A DNA stretch of 64,000 nucleotides. Source: Arthrobacter sp. CAU 1506. Lineage in GTDB: Bacteria > Actinomycetota > Actinomycetes > Actinomycetales > Micrococcaceae. Shown in pieces: positions 34,662 to 44,184 of this stretch. Below the pieces are notes generated by a model. That model was given only the letters and a program-made list of their open reading frames with translations. It was not told the DNA's origin and did not search any database. Location: the NCBI RefSeq assembly GCF_005047635.1, contig NZ_SUKC01000013.1:1-64000 (forward strand), read 5' to 3'. The number at the start of each line of letters is the position of its first letter. The first letter of the stretch is position 1. The position numbers and the translations under genes were made by a program.

Positions 34662-35666
34662 ATGACTATCACTGCTGCCGCCGATGGCTCCGCACTCGGC
34701 AACCCCGGACCGGCCGGCTGGGCTTGGTACATCGACGACTCAGCGTGGGCTGCCGGCGGTTGGCCGCACGGGACCAATAATCAAGGCGAGCTGATGGCTG
34801 TGCTGGACCTGTTCCGGGCCACCGCGCACGTGCCCCAGGAGCACCTGCGGGTGCTGTGCGACAGCCAGTACGTGATCAACTGCGTGACTAAATGGATGCC
34901 GGGTTGGAAACGGCGGGGCTGGAAGAAGGCCGACGGGAAACCGGTGCTGAATGTCGACTTGCTCAAGGACATCGACGCCGTGATCAAGGGGCGCAGCTAC
35001 GAGTTTGAGTGGGTCAAGGGCCACGCTGGACATCCGCTGAACGAAGCTGCCGACGAACGGGCCCGAGCAGTGGCCCTCGCGTTCCAGAACGGAACCGGGG
35101 CACCGGCGGGTCCGGGGTTCCCGAATGGACCGGGCACCCCGGGCAGCGCAGTTCTGGGTGGTGCGTCGGCCAGCGCCGGCCGAGGCGGAACAAGTCCAGC
35201 GGTTCCCCCGGCAGCGGCGTCCCTGCCTGCCCAGAACGGGTCTCGGCCAACCGTGGCAGTGACGCCCGAACCGGATCTGTTCTCCGAACTGGAGGACTTT
35301 GCCGGCGACGGTGAGGCCGAGGAAGCGCCGGAAGAGCTGGTGGTCCGGTTGGAACGGCAACTGCTCAGCCCCGCGGTCCGCGCAGACTTTGGCCGGTTGG
35401 CTGTGCTGCTGCACCCGGACTTCGCCGAAATTGGTGAGTCCGGCCGGATGTGGACGCGTGACGCGATGGTCAGCGAACTGCAGGAAAGCCCTGAGCTAGA
35501 TGCTTCGCTGGAGGTCTTCGCCGTCGAACGGCTCGGCGAAGACAGCATCCTGTTGACCTACCGCAGTGTGCGCCGCGAGGGGTCGGCCCTGCGCAGTTCG
35601 CTGTGGCTGCGGGACGGCCAGCAGTGGCGCCTGCGCTTCCACCAAGGCACACCCGAACAGGGCTGA
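34662..35666 (+). CDS. rnhA: Ribonuclease HI fused to a DUF4440 (NTF2-like) domain
   Basis: 334 residues. The RNase H fold (1-145) has the DEDD catalytic set: Asp in AAADGSALGNPGP, Glu in NNQGELMAVLDL, Asp in VLCDSQYVIN and Asp in LNEAADERA, plus the His of KGHAGHPLN. A Gly/Pro/Ala linker (about 150-215) leads to a C-terminal NTF2-like DUF4440 domain (about 225-334: LHPDFAEIGESGRMWTRD, SSLWLRDGQQWRLRFHQ). RNase HI degrades RNA in RNA:DNA hybrids; the attached domain may bind a small ligand. ATG 34662 fits the family; ATG 34632 is a possible alternative. Confidence 0.88.
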   Translation: MTITAAADGSALGNPGPAGWAWYIDDSAWAAGGWPHGTNNQGELMAVLDLFRATAHVPQEHLRVLCDSQYVINCVTKWMPGWKRRGWKKADGKPVLNVDLLKDIDAVIKGRSYEFEWVKGHAGHPLNEAADERARAVALAFQNGTGAPAGPGFPNGPGTPGSAVLGGASASAGRGGTSPAVPPAAASLPAQNGSRPTVAVTPEPDLFSELEDFAGDGEAEEAPEELVVRLERQLLSPAVRADFGRLAVLLHPDFAEIGESGRMWTRDAMVSELQESPELDASLEVFAVERLGEDSILLTYRSVRREGSALRSSLWLRDGQQWRLRFHQGTPEQG

Positions 35667-35697
35667 GCGGCCGCGCCCTCTCCTGGCCGGACAACGG

Positions 35698-35988
35698 TCA
35701 GGCCAGGAACATCCTGGCGTTGGCTTCCTCCGCCTGCAGGTACTGCTGTGAGGCGTGGGACAGCGCCGCGTTGATGCTGGCCAGGGATTCCTCCACCCTC
35801 AGCTGGGTGGCGCGCCAGTCCGTGACGAGCTGTTGGAAGTTCGCTGCAGCAGTACCGGTCCAGAGCGACTCCAATTCGCGCAGCCCGGATTGCATGGTGT
35901 TCACCTCCGCCTGCAGCCGCCCGATGGTGCCCTGGACCGCCATGCTCTTGGCGGCGAGGGCCTCGCTGTCTACCTGGAATACGGCCAT
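35698..35988 (-). CDS. WXG100-family (ESAT-6-like) protein
   Basis: 96 residues, two helices with the turn LWTGTAAANF carrying the W-x-G motif (about residue 43), the standard length of WXG100 proteins secreted as helical hairpin dimers by ESX/type VII systems. GGAGGA lies 4 nt upstream of the ATG. No ESX membrane or ATPase gene is nearby, so it is an orphan in this window. A long open frame on the same strand is an overlapping shadow. Confidence 0.85.
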   Translation of the reverse strand: MAVFQVDSEALAAKSMAVQGTIGRLQAEVNTMQSGLRELESLWTGTAAANFQQLVTDWRATQLRVEESLASINAALSHASQQYLQAEEANARMFLA

Positions 35989-36103
35989 GATGTCCTCCGC
36001 TGGTGATGTGTACGGACACCGTTCAGGCTAGGCAGCGCCGGAAGCCGCTGCGAGGCTCCATCGGTGGATTGTGGATAACCCGGTTGCGGGGGAGAGCTGT
36101 GGA

Positions 36104-37561
36104 TCAGCCGAGGTCGAAGGGCTCGTCCTCGTCCGCGAGCGGTTCGTAGGGGATCCGGATGGACATGGTGGCGCCGCCGCCGGGCGTCTGCGTCAGGCGG
36201 ACCGTGCCGTCGTGCTGGGCCACCAGGGCAGCAACAATGGCCAAGCCCAGGCCCGTCCCGCCGGTTTCGCGATAGCGGGACGTGTCCGCCCGGTAGAAGC
36301 GTTCAAAGACCCGCGCAGCCTCGTCTTCGGAAATTCCGGGACCGTGGTCGCGGATCTCCAGGACGGAATCCAAGCGGTCATCGATCACGGGTTGCACACC
36401 GACGGCAATCTCCAGCGGCGAACCTTCGGGGGTGTAACGCAGCGCGTTGGTGACCAGGTTAGCCACCACCTGGCGCAGCCGGGCCTCATCGCCGAGGATC
36501 GGCGCCGGGCGGGGAGCACCGCCGTCGAGCCCCACCACGGTGATCTCACGGTCCGGTGCGCTGGCCCGGGCGTCCAAGGCGGCGTCGTTGCCCAGCAGGA
36601 GAAGGTCCAGCGGCTTGGCTTCCAGCGGGCGCTGTTCGTCCACCCGGGCCAGCGTCAGCAGGTCATCCACCAACTGGCCCATGCGCTTGGCTTCGCTTTC
36701 GATGCGCCCCATGGCGGCGCCGACGTCTTCCGGGGACTGCAGCGCCCCGTGCCGGTACAGCTCCGAAAAGCCGCGGATGGTGACCAGTGGCGTGCGGAGC
36801 TCGTGCGAGGCGTCCTGGATGAATCGGCGCATCCGCTGTTCGGAGGCGGTGCGGGAGGCGAACGCCGTCTCGATGTGCGCGAGCATGGCATTCAATGAAC
36901 TGGCGAGCCGGCCGACCTCGGAGGCGGGGTTGTCCACGTCGACGCGCCGTGAGAGGTCCCCGGCGGCAATGGCAGCGGCTGTCTTGTCCACCCGACTCAA
37001 GGGCTGGAAGGAACGGGTCACCGCCAGCCACGCGATGCCGATGGCCGCAATCGTTGCCGAGACGCCGATCAGGAGAGTGTTCACCGAAACCTTGTTGAAG
37101 GTCTCGTTCACCTCTTTGTAACTCACCGCTACCGCGACCGAACCGGCGCCGTTTTGCAGTGGCCACACCGACACCCGCCAGCCGTCACTGTCCCGCTCGG
37201 TCCCCGGAACGTAGAAACCGTGGCCTTGGAGGTCTGTCGCGTCGTCCGGCGTCAGGGGCGGCAGGTTTGGGCGGTCGCCGGTGGGGTTGGTGTCCAGGGT
37301 GATTTGTCCGACTTGCGACAGTAGAGCGCCGTAATACCGCTCTGAGTAGGACGTCTGGGTGGGATTGGTTGCCTCGCGGACCAAGAAAGACGAGATGGAC
37401 TGGCGGTTCTTTATCAAGTCATCGTCGAGTTGCTTCACCAGCGTGTCGTGCAGCAGGGTCAGGATCAGCACCGAAATGAGGGTAAGGGTGGCCACCATGA
37501 GCACACCCATGATCAGGACCAGTTGCGACCGCAGGGATGCCGATCTCCAGCGTTCCACCAT
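36104..37561 (-). CDS. Sensor histidine kinase, OmpR-type system
   Basis: 485 residues: helix 1 (about 13-35), an extracellular sensor region (about 36-155), helix 2 (about 160-180), a HAMP domain, HisKA with FIQDASHELRTPLVTIRG (phospho-His), and an ATPase domain with NLVTNALRYT, DHGPGISEDEAARVFERFYR and GGTGLGLAIVAALV. It phosphorylates the regulator encoded 3 bp upstream. The pair resembles actinobacterial TcrXY/MtrAB-like systems; the signal is unknown. Confidence 0.93.
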   Translation of the reverse strand: MVERWRSASLRSQLVLIMGVLMVATLTLISVLILTLLHDTLVKQLDDDLIKNRQSISSFLVREATNPTQTSYSERYYGALLSQVGQITLDTNPTGDRPNLPPLTPDDATDLQGHGFYVPGTERDSDGWRVSVWPLQNGAGSVAVAVSYKEVNETFNKVSVNTLLIGVSATIAAIGIAWLAVTRSFQPLSRVDKTAAAIAAGDLSRRVDVDNPASEVGRLASSLNAMLAHIETAFASRTASEQRMRRFIQDASHELRTPLVTIRGFSELYRHGALQSPEDVGAAMGRIESEAKRMGQLVDDLLTLARVDEQRPLEAKPLDLLLLGNDAALDARASAPDREITVVGLDGGAPRPAPILGDEARLRQVVANLVTNALRYTPEGSPLEIAVGVQPVIDDRLDSVLEIRDHGPGISEDEAARVFERFYRADTSRYRETGGTGLGLAIVAALVAQHDGTVRLTQTPGGGATMSIRIPYEPLADEDEPFDLG

Positions 37562-37564
37562 TGA

Positions 37565-38275
37565 TCAGCGGCGGTCGGCGGTGCGCAGCAGGTACCCCAC
37601 GCCGCGCTTGGTGTGGATCAGCGGCGGCGCATCCGGATTCGTATCGATTTTCCGCCGCAGGTAGGAGATGTAGGACTCGACGATCGAGGCGTCGCCATTG
37701 AAGTCGTACTCCCAGACATGGTCCAGGATCTGCGCCTTGGACAGCACTCGGTTCGGGTTCAGCATCAGGTAGCGCAGCAGCTTGAACTCGGTGGGGGAGA
37801 GGTCGATGACTTCGCCGCCGCGGCGGACTTCATGTGCATCGTCGTCGAGCTCCAGGTCATCCACCTGGATGACGGCGTCGTCTTCCAGCAACGGGCGGGT
37901 GCGGCGGAGCACGGCCCGGATGCGGGCCACCACCTCGTCCAGGCTGAACGGCTTGGTCACATAGTCGTCGCCGCCCACGGTCAGGCCGGTGACCTTGTCC
38001 TCGGTTTCGTCCCGGGCGGTCAGGAAGACCACCGGAAAATGGCGGCCGGAGGCCCGGAGCTTGCGGGTCACGGTGAAGCCGTCCATGTCCGGAAGCATGA
38101 CATCCAGTACGGCTAAGTCGGGCAAATGTTCTTCGGCGGCGTCCAAGGCCTCGCGGCCATTGGCGGCAGCCACTACCTCAAACCCGGCGAACCGCAGCGA
38201 CGTCGACAGTAGTTCGCGGATGTTCGGCTCGTCGTCGACGACCAGCAGTTTGGCTTCGGGCTCAAGCTTTTTCAC
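37565..38275 (-). CDS. OmpR/PhoB-type response regulator
   Basis: 236 residues. The receiver has VVDDEPN, the phospho-Asp in LAVLDVMLPDMDGF and Lys in DDYVTKPFS. The winged-helix output domain includes LSPTEFKLLRYLMLNPNRVLSK, IVESYISYLRRKID and GVGYLLR. It is the first gene of the two-component operon, ahead of its kinase by 3 bp. GTG 38275 matches the family's usual start (KKLEPEAKLLVVDDEP); a longer frame to 38329 exists. Confidence 0.93.
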   Translation of the reverse strand: MKKLEPEAKLLVVDDEPNIRELLSTSLRFAGFEVVAAANGREALDAAEEHLPDLAVLDVMLPDMDGFTVTRKLRASGRHFPVVFLTARDETEDKVTGLTVGGDDYVTKPFSLDEVVARIRAVLRRTRPLLEDDAVIQVDDLELDDDAHEVRRGGEVIDLSPTEFKLLRYLMLNPNRVLSKAQILDHVWEYDFNGDASIVESYISYLRRKIDTNPDAPPLIHTKRGVGYLLRTADRR

Positions 38276-38358
38276 GTTCCCAGTGTGCTCCCGGTTTCTG
38301 GGAGTTTGCTGAATGGATGCTGCAGGCAATCATGACCTGCGCTGAGACTCGGCGAGGG

Positions 38359-39186
38359 TCAGTCGCGGCGGCCGAAGAGTTCCACCGGGGCAAGCACGCC
38401 CTGCCGGACTCCCGCCGCCAAGTTGCCGATCTTCTGCTTGGCGTCCGTGCCCATATGCAGGTGCATGCCCAGCGGCGGGGCCTCGGAAGTGAATATTTTG
38501 TCCTGGGTCCGCTGCAGGAATTCAACCGCAAAACCGTGCCGGTTGCGTTCGCCCTCCAGCCGGAAGCCGGCCGCAGCCAGTGCGGCCAGATAGCCGGCCC
38601 GGTCTTCCACGAACGACGAGTCCGGCGTGGACGCCCAGGGCAGCGGAAACTGCGGCGTGCCCGCGCCCGTGGACATGATGTCGTAGAGGGCAAAGATGCC
38701 CGCCGGCTTTAGGACGCGGTGGATCTCGCGGAACGCTCCCGCCTTATCGGGAATGTTCATGCCCACGTGGAGCATGGTCGCCGCATCGAAAGTGCCGTCG
38801 TCGAACGGCAGCTTAAGCGCACTGGCCACGCTGAACTGGACGAGCCCCTCCAACCCGGAGCGCCGGGTGAGCGATGCGGCTGTCCGCACCGACTCGGGCG
38901 TGAGGTCCACGCCCTGGACGGCGACTCCCAGATGGTGGGCCAGATAGCGGGCGGGGCCGCCGATGCCGCAGCCGACGTCGAGCACCCGCATGCCCGCGTG
39001 CAGTCCGGCGCCTTCGGCTACGGACTGCGTGGCGTCGGTGCCGCCAATATGCAGCTGGTCCGCGGCGGCCAGCACGTCCGGGTCGATGTTGTCCGGATCC
39101 TGTCCAAGCGCAGCCAATCCGTCCAGGATCAGGGCCTCGAGGCCCGGGTTGTCGTAGTGGGCGGCGACGTCGTCTTCGATGTCCAT
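38359..39186 (-). CDS. SAM-dependent methyltransferase
   Basis: 275 residues. Motif I VLDVGCGIGGPARYLA, the acidic residue in VQGVDLTPESV, FDAATMLHVGMNI and REIHRVLKPAGIFALYD mark a class I methyltransferase of the UbiE/sterol/coq5-like group. Substrate unknown; the layout is like small-molecule methyltransferases. ATG 39186 has GGAGG 7 nt upstream. The in-frame sequence further upstream is made of the 39-bp tandem repeat and is not coding. Confidence 0.85.
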   Translation of the reverse strand: MDIEDDVAAHYDNPGLEALILDGLAALGQDPDNIDPDVLAAADQLHIGGTDATQSVAEGAGLHAGMRVLDVGCGIGGPARYLAHHLGVAVQGVDLTPESVRTAASLTRRSGLEGLVQFSVASALKLPFDDGTFDAATMLHVGMNIPDKAGAFREIHRVLKPAGIFALYDIMSTGAGTPQFPLPWASTPDSSFVEDRAGYLAALAAAGFRLEGERNRHGFAVEFLQRTQDKIFTSEAPPLGMHLHMGTDAKQKIGNLAAGVRQGVLAPVELFGRRD

Positions 39187-39253
39187 GGCGGCCTCCAAGG
39201 GGTCACGATGCCACGAGTGTACGCCCGGACGGGCCCGGTCGGTCCGGCGGGCA

Positions 39254-39359
39254 AAAGCGTGGGTCCGCACGGCCAGCCACACGGGCCCGGGCAAAGCGTG
39301 GGTCCGCACGGCCAGCCACACGGCACGGGCAAAGCACGGCCAGCCACACGGCACGGGCA
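39254..39359. repeat. 39-bp tandem repeat, about 2.6 copies
   Basis: AAAGCGTGGGTCCGCACGG begins at 39254 and again at 39293, 39 bp on; a shortened copy with CACGGCCAGCCACACGG follows at about 39335. It occupies the space between the methyltransferase start and the helicase stop (39371). Confidence 0.85.
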
Positions 39360-39370
39360 ACGTGCCGGTT

Positions 39371-41026
39371 TTACCCCTGCACCACGTCCTTGGCGTCCTT
39401 GATGGTGTAGGCGTAGCCCTGCTCGGCCAGGAAGCGCTGGCGCTTGGCGGCGAAGTCCTGGTCCAACGTGTCCCGCGCCACCACGTTGTAGAACCGTGCG
39501 GACCGCCCGTCCGCCTTGGGCCGCAGCAGCCGGCCCAGGCGCTGGGCTTCCTCCTGCCGGGAACCGAACGACCCGGACACCTGGATGGCCACGGTGGCTT
39601 CGGGCAGGTCGATGGAAAAGTTGGCCACCTTGGACACCACCAGGGTCTGCAGCTCGCCGCGGCGGAACGCGTCGAACAGCCGCTGCCGTTCCTTGACGGA
39701 GGTGCTGCCCTTGATCACCGGCGCATCCAGATGCTCGGCGATCTCGTCCAGCTGGTCGATGTACTGTCCGATCACCAGCAGCTGTTCGCCCTCGTGCGCC
39801 TTCACCAGCGCATCCACCACCGGCGTCTTGATCGGGGACGTGGCGCACAGCCGGTACTTATCGACGTCGTCGGCCATCGCATAGGCCACCCGCTCGTCCC
39901 GCGGCAGATCCACCCGGACTTCCACGCAGTCGGCCGGAGCGATGTAGCCCTGCGCCTCAATGTCCTTCCACGGGGCGTCGTAGCGCTTGGGACCGATCAG
40001 TGAGAACACTTCACCTTCCCGGCCGTCCTCGCGCACCAGCGTGGCGGTCAGTCCCAGCCGCCGCCGGGCCTGCAGATCGGCCGTCATCCGGAACATCGGT
40101 GCCGGCAGCAGATGCACCTCGTCGTAGATGATCAGGCCCCAGTCATTGGCGTCCAGCAGCTCAAGGTGCGGGTACAGCCCGCCGCGGCGCATGGTCAGCA
40201 CCTGGTAGGTGGCAATGGTGACCGGCCGGACCTCCTTGACCGATCCGGAATATTCACCCACGTCCTCGGCGGTCAGCGTGGTCCGCCGGACCAGTTCGTC
40301 CTTCCACTGGCGGGCGGCAACGGTGTTGGTCACCAGGATCAGCGTGGTGGTGGAACTGGTGGCCATGGCGGCCGCGCCCACCAGTGTTTTGCCGGCGCCG
40401 CAGGGCAGGACGACGACGCCGGAGCCGCCGGCCCAGAAGTTCTCCACGGCCAGCCGCTGGTACGGCCGCAGCTGCCAGCCGCCGGGTTCCGCGGATTCGG
40501 CCAGCGCGATCGGATGCGGCGTGCCGTCGACGTAGCCGGCCAGGTCCTCCGCGGGCCAGCCGAGCTTGAGCAGCAGCTGCTTGAGCTGCCCACGCTGCGA
40601 GGAATGCACCACGGTGGTCTCGGCGTCGATCCGCGGCCCCAGCAGCGGCTGGATCTTCTTGGCATGCATGACTTCTTCGAGGACCGGGTAGTCGGTAGTG
40701 CGCAGCACCAGGCCATGCTGCGGGTCCTTCTCCAGCCGCAGCCGCCCGTAGCGGGACATGGTCTCCTCGATGTCCACCAACAGGGCGTGCGGCACCGGAA
40801 AGCGCGAATAGGTCAGCAGCGTGTCCAGCACCTGCTCGGCATCCAGTCCCGCCGCGCGGGCGTTCCATAGCCCCAGCGGAGTGATCCGGTAGGAATGCAC
40901 ATGCTCCGGCGCCCGCTCCAGTTCCGCGAACGCGGCGATGGCATGCCGGGCCTCGTTCGCCTGCTCATGGTCCACTTCCAGCAGGATCGTCTTGTCGCTC
41001 TGGACGATCAACGGTCCGTTGGCCAT
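39371..41026 (-). CDS. XPB-type DNA repair helicase
   Basis: 551 residues, superfamily 2 helicase. Motif I VVLPCGAGKT, motif II IIYDEVHLL (DEVH), GLTATLVREDGREGEVFSLIG, the XPB-specific Arg-Glu-Asp (RED) loop in VREDGRE, and motifs V/VI VSKVANFSIDLPEA and SRQEEAQRLGRLLRP. Bacterial XPB is a 3'-5' helicase; in mycobacteria it is characterised as an ATP-dependent DNA unwinding enzyme. It directly follows the helicase-associated gene, with no bases between stop and start, so the two are translationally coupled. Confidence 0.93.
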   Translation of the reverse strand: MANGPLIVQSDKTILLEVDHEQANEARHAIAAFAELERAPEHVHSYRITPLGLWNARAAGLDAEQVLDTLLTYSRFPVPHALLVDIEETMSRYGRLRLEKDPQHGLVLRTTDYPVLEEVMHAKKIQPLLGPRIDAETTVVHSSQRGQLKQLLLKLGWPAEDLAGYVDGTPHPIALAESAEPGGWQLRPYQRLAVENFWAGGSGVVVLPCGAGKTLVGAAAMATSSTTTLILVTNTVAARQWKDELVRRTTLTAEDVGEYSGSVKEVRPVTIATYQVLTMRRGGLYPHLELLDANDWGLIIYDEVHLLPAPMFRMTADLQARRRLGLTATLVREDGREGEVFSLIGPKRYDAPWKDIEAQGYIAPADCVEVRVDLPRDERVAYAMADDVDKYRLCATSPIKTPVVDALVKAHEGEQLLVIGQYIDQLDEIAEHLDAPVIKGSTSVKERQRLFDAFRRGELQTLVVSKVANFSIDLPEATVAIQVSGSFGSRQEEAQRLGRLLRPKADGRSARFYNVVARDTLDQDFAAKRQRFLAEQGYAYTIKDAKDVVQG

Positions 41027-43645
41027 TCAGCTGCCCTCCAGTAGTTCAATGTCCATCACCCGGTGGATGGAGACGGTGCGCTCGCTGTCCCGGTCGGGAT
41101 CGAACACGCGAAGCCGGCCGCCGCTGACGGACAGCGGCAGCATGACCTGGCGCCGGTGGTTGCCGTCCGGATCCACAATCCCGATCCGCACGCGCTGCTT
41201 CAACCGGATGGCGGTCCGCAGCGTCTCCAGCGTCAGCAGCGGACCCGCCTCTGCTGCTGGCCCGGCCGGGGTTCCGGTGCTCCGCAGTGCCGCGAGCTGG
41301 GCGGCGCTGGCTTCGGCGGTGAGCTCCCAGGGGTTGGTTTTCACCGGGAACGACGACGGCGCCCGGCCGGCTTTCGCCGTCGCGGCACCCTCTGCTGGGG
41401 TGCCGTCCGCAGCGAAACTGCCGGTGCGTGCGCCAGCGCCGGTGCCGCCGCCCAGTGCCACGCCGTCGTCGGCTTCCGGGGCCGGCGCATAGCCCCACTG
41501 GCGCAGTGCGGCGAGCAGGTCTCGGCTTGCGGTGCGCGAGACCGCCACCGTGGGAGCCAGCCGGCGCAGGCCCAGCCGGGCGGTGCGCGGGTCGGCGAGC
41601 AGGTCGGTCAGCATGTCCGCGTCGTCGCTGCGCAGGAAGCTGGCGGCCGCGCCGAGCCTCAGCACACCGTGCCGGTTCGCGGTGTCCTTCACCAGGTATC
41701 CCAGCGGCTGCGGGACGCCGGTGGCCGAGTGACGGGTCAGGAAGCCGAGGATTTGTGCCGCATCGCGCCCCGCGTCCAGCGCGTGCCGGATGCTGTCCGC
41801 CGAGAACCGGTAGATGGTGGCCGGGCCTTGGCCTTCTGCGGTGGACAGCAGGGACAGTTCGGCGGCGATGTCCGGTGCCAGATAGCCGGGCGCCACGGCC
41901 GTCAGGTCCGCTTGCAGCACGAATTCTTGCAGCGGTTCGGGCAGTTGGGCGGCCAACAGCTCAACTGCCTCGGCAAGCCTGTCCTGCGCCAGCGCGCGTC
42001 CCAACCCGGTCAGTGCGCCGGAGCCCAGCAGCCCCAGCCGTGCCGCCTCGGTCAGGATGCCCGGCACCAACCGCTCGAACCGGCGCTGCTGGCGCGGCCG
42101 GCGCCAGACCAAGTAACCGGTGACCTGTTCCGGCGAGGGCGCCGGGGTGCTGGCGGGGGCAGCGGAATCCGGTTTATTGTCCGGCACGTCGGTGCTGCCG
42201 GCCGCAGAGCCCGGCGTGCACAGTTCGTCCAGCGCCTCCAGTACCCGGCGCCGGACGGCCGGTGCATCGGGCCGGGATGCTTCGGCGGCCAGCGCGTTGA
42301 TGGCGGTGTCCGACGGCGTCCTGCCGCCCACCAGCGAAGGCGCGCGGTCCAGTTGCAGCCAGGCCGACACGAGCAGCAGCCACTGGTCCTGGCGTGCCAG
42401 CGAGCCGAACATGGCGTCGGCGTGGACCACCCAGCGGGAGGTATCGACGTCCAGGATCAGCAGTCCGGCAGCGGCTGAGAGTTCCAGCAGCCAGCTGGTT
42501 TCGTCCGCTTCGACCCGCAGGGAGTCGGCCAGCCGACGGACCTCGCGGATGCCTACTCCGCCGGCACGCAGGGTGGCAACCGGGCCGCGGCGGACCTGGT
42601 CCAACAACTCGGCCACCAGCCGCAGCGTCTCGGCCACTGCGGAGAAGGCGGCATTGTCGCGCAGGGAATCCCGGATCGGCCGGGCAGTTGCCGCGGGCGG
42701 CATGGTGTGCCACGGATCGGCCAGCGCACCGCCGCGCACCGCAAGTCCGGCCGGGCAGGGGAGTTCCACGTGCGTCGCGTCGATGGGCACCAGCAGCCCG
42801 TGTGCTGCCAGCCAGTCGATGGGTGATGTCGCCTCGCGGGGACCGCTGCCCGCCAATGGGTGTGGCAGCGCGCCGAGCGGGGAACGGCGGAACTTTCCGA
42901 GCAACTCGGCGGTGTGCTCCGGTGCCTGCGCGATCAGCTCAGGCCAGGTCCGCGGGTCGGACAGCCAGCGGTCGAGTTCGGCGGCCGCGCTGGCCGCGCG
43001 GGTGGCCGCCGGGGCGGTGCGCTCGCCCGAGCCGGTCTCGGGGGACTCGGTAGGAAGCTCGTAGCCGGCCTCGCGCAGCAGCCGCACCGTGCGCACCAGA
43101 TGGTCCGCTGCCACCTGACTGGCCGCCGCCAAGGCGGCGTAGCTGCGGCCCAGGCCTGCCGGATACGGTCCGAGGGCTTCGGCCAGGCTGGCCACCGGAA
43201 GGTAGGCCGGGGGCTGCAGGAGGTCTCCGCCGTCGTCAGCGGGAAAAGCACTGTTGTCGGATGAGAGCGGGGCCGCGCGCAACAGCAAGGCAAGATCCTG
43301 CAGGCGGGCCAGACACGCGTCCAGGTCCAGTTGCCCGGCTGTGCCCGGCTGCGGCACCAGCAGGGGCTGCAGGGAACGGGCGTTTGCGGAGCGGCCGGCA
43401 TCAACATCAGTGCTGAGCACTACAGCTTCAAGCACCTCCAGCTCGGGGCGGGAGAGGTTCTCCAGCACCCGCTGGAGGCTGATCCGTGTGCAGGCCCGGG
43501 CCGCCAGGGCGGAAAAATCCGGCACCGGCGGCAGGCAAAGATCCGGCCGGGCAGCGAACAGCTGGCGCAGCTCGGCGTCGCTGCGGGCGGCCAACTGGCC
43601 GGCCAAGGCGCGGATGGAGGACACCGGATTAACGTTACCCCGCAC
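41027..43645 (-). CDS. Helicase-associated protein (XPB partner, helicase_C_3 type)
   Basis: 872 residues. It contains repeated winged-helix-like pieces and a C-terminal region (from about 690) with AHP-type sequence RLAPTVAVSRTASRDLLAAL and LRTAIRLKQRVRIGIVDPDGNHRRQVMLPLSVSGGRLRVFD, typical of the large helicase-associated domain proteins found beside XPB in actinobacteria. No Walker motifs, so it is not an ATPase. It probably assists the XPB helicase on DNA. GTG 43645 or the GTG at 43624 may be the start. Confidence 0.75.
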   Translation of the reverse strand: MRGNVNPVSSIRALAGQLAARSDAELRQLFAARPDLCLPPVPDFSALAARACTRISLQRVLENLSRPELEVLEAVVLSTDVDAGRSANARSLQPLLVPQPGTAGQLDLDACLARLQDLALLLRAAPLSSDNSAFPADDGGDLLQPPAYLPVASLAEALGPYPAGLGRSYAALAAASQVAADHLVRTVRLLREAGYELPTESPETGSGERTAPAATRAASAAAELDRWLSDPRTWPELIAQAPEHTAELLGKFRRSPLGALPHPLAGSGPREATSPIDWLAAHGLLVPIDATHVELPCPAGLAVRGGALADPWHTMPPAATARPIRDSLRDNAAFSAVAETLRLVAELLDQVRRGPVATLRAGGVGIREVRRLADSLRVEADETSWLLELSAAAGLLILDVDTSRWVVHADAMFGSLARQDQWLLLVSAWLQLDRAPSLVGGRTPSDTAINALAAEASRPDAPAVRRRVLEALDELCTPGSAAGSTDVPDNKPDSAAPASTPAPSPEQVTGYLVWRRPRQQRRFERLVPGILTEAARLGLLGSGALTGLGRALAQDRLAEAVELLAAQLPEPLQEFVLQADLTAVAPGYLAPDIAAELSLLSTAEGQGPATIYRFSADSIRHALDAGRDAAQILGFLTRHSATGVPQPLGYLVKDTANRHGVLRLGAAASFLRSDDADMLTDLLADPRTARLGLRRLAPTVAVSRTASRDLLAALRQWGYAPAPEADDGVALGGGTGAGARTGSFAADGTPAEGAATAKAGRAPSSFPVKTNPWELTAEASAAQLAALRSTGTPAGPAAEAGPLLTLETLRTAIRLKQRVRIGIVDPDGNHRRQVMLPLSVSGGRLRVFDPDRDSERTVSIHRVMDIELLEGS

Positions 43646-43699
43646 TACTGCGGCCGACGCCGCCCGGGAGGCCCGCCGTCACCGGCCCGCGTGGTGCCG

Positions 43700-43954
43700 C
43701 TAGCTGCTGCGGCGGCGCCGGATGCTGCCGGCCATCAGCAGCACCATCAACACGAAGGCGATCGGGAAGCAGAACCAGGCTAGCCCCATGAAACCCGTCC
43801 ACACCGGGTTCCCTGCCATGGCACCTGCCAGAATGACGCCCAAGCTGCCGAGCCCTGCCAGCAGTACTGCGATGGCTGCGAAAACGAGCACACGGTGCAG
43901 CGCACCCGACTCAGCGGGGCGCGGCGGATTCTGGGCAGGAACGGATCCGGGCAT
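43700..43954 (-). CDS. Small two-helix membrane protein, unknown function
   Basis: 84 residues: a Pro-rich cytoplasmic start, two helices (about 22-44 and 53-75) and a basic RRRRSS end. It precedes the helicase-associated gene by 54 bp on the same strand. No family recognised. Confidence 0.6.
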   Translation of the reverse strand: MPGSVPAQNPPRPAESGALHRVLVFAAIAVLLAGLGSLGVILAGAMAGNPVWTGFMGLAWFCFPIAFVLMVLLMAGSIRRRRSS

Positions 43955-44184
43955 GGCTCCAGATTAACTCCCCGCCGTGCCTCGGCCCAATCCCGCCATC
44001 ATGCCAGCAGCGGAAACGGCCGCGTCTCGGCCTCCGCTGTCTGTGGAACAAGCTAATCTAGAGACAGACTTTCCCCGCCACGCCGCGGCCGCGCCTGCGG
44101 CCGGTGTACTGCCGGCGGGACACATGGTAAGAACGCAGCAGCGGGCGGTACCGCCGCAACATTAAGCAGAACGAGGTAAGCAAA

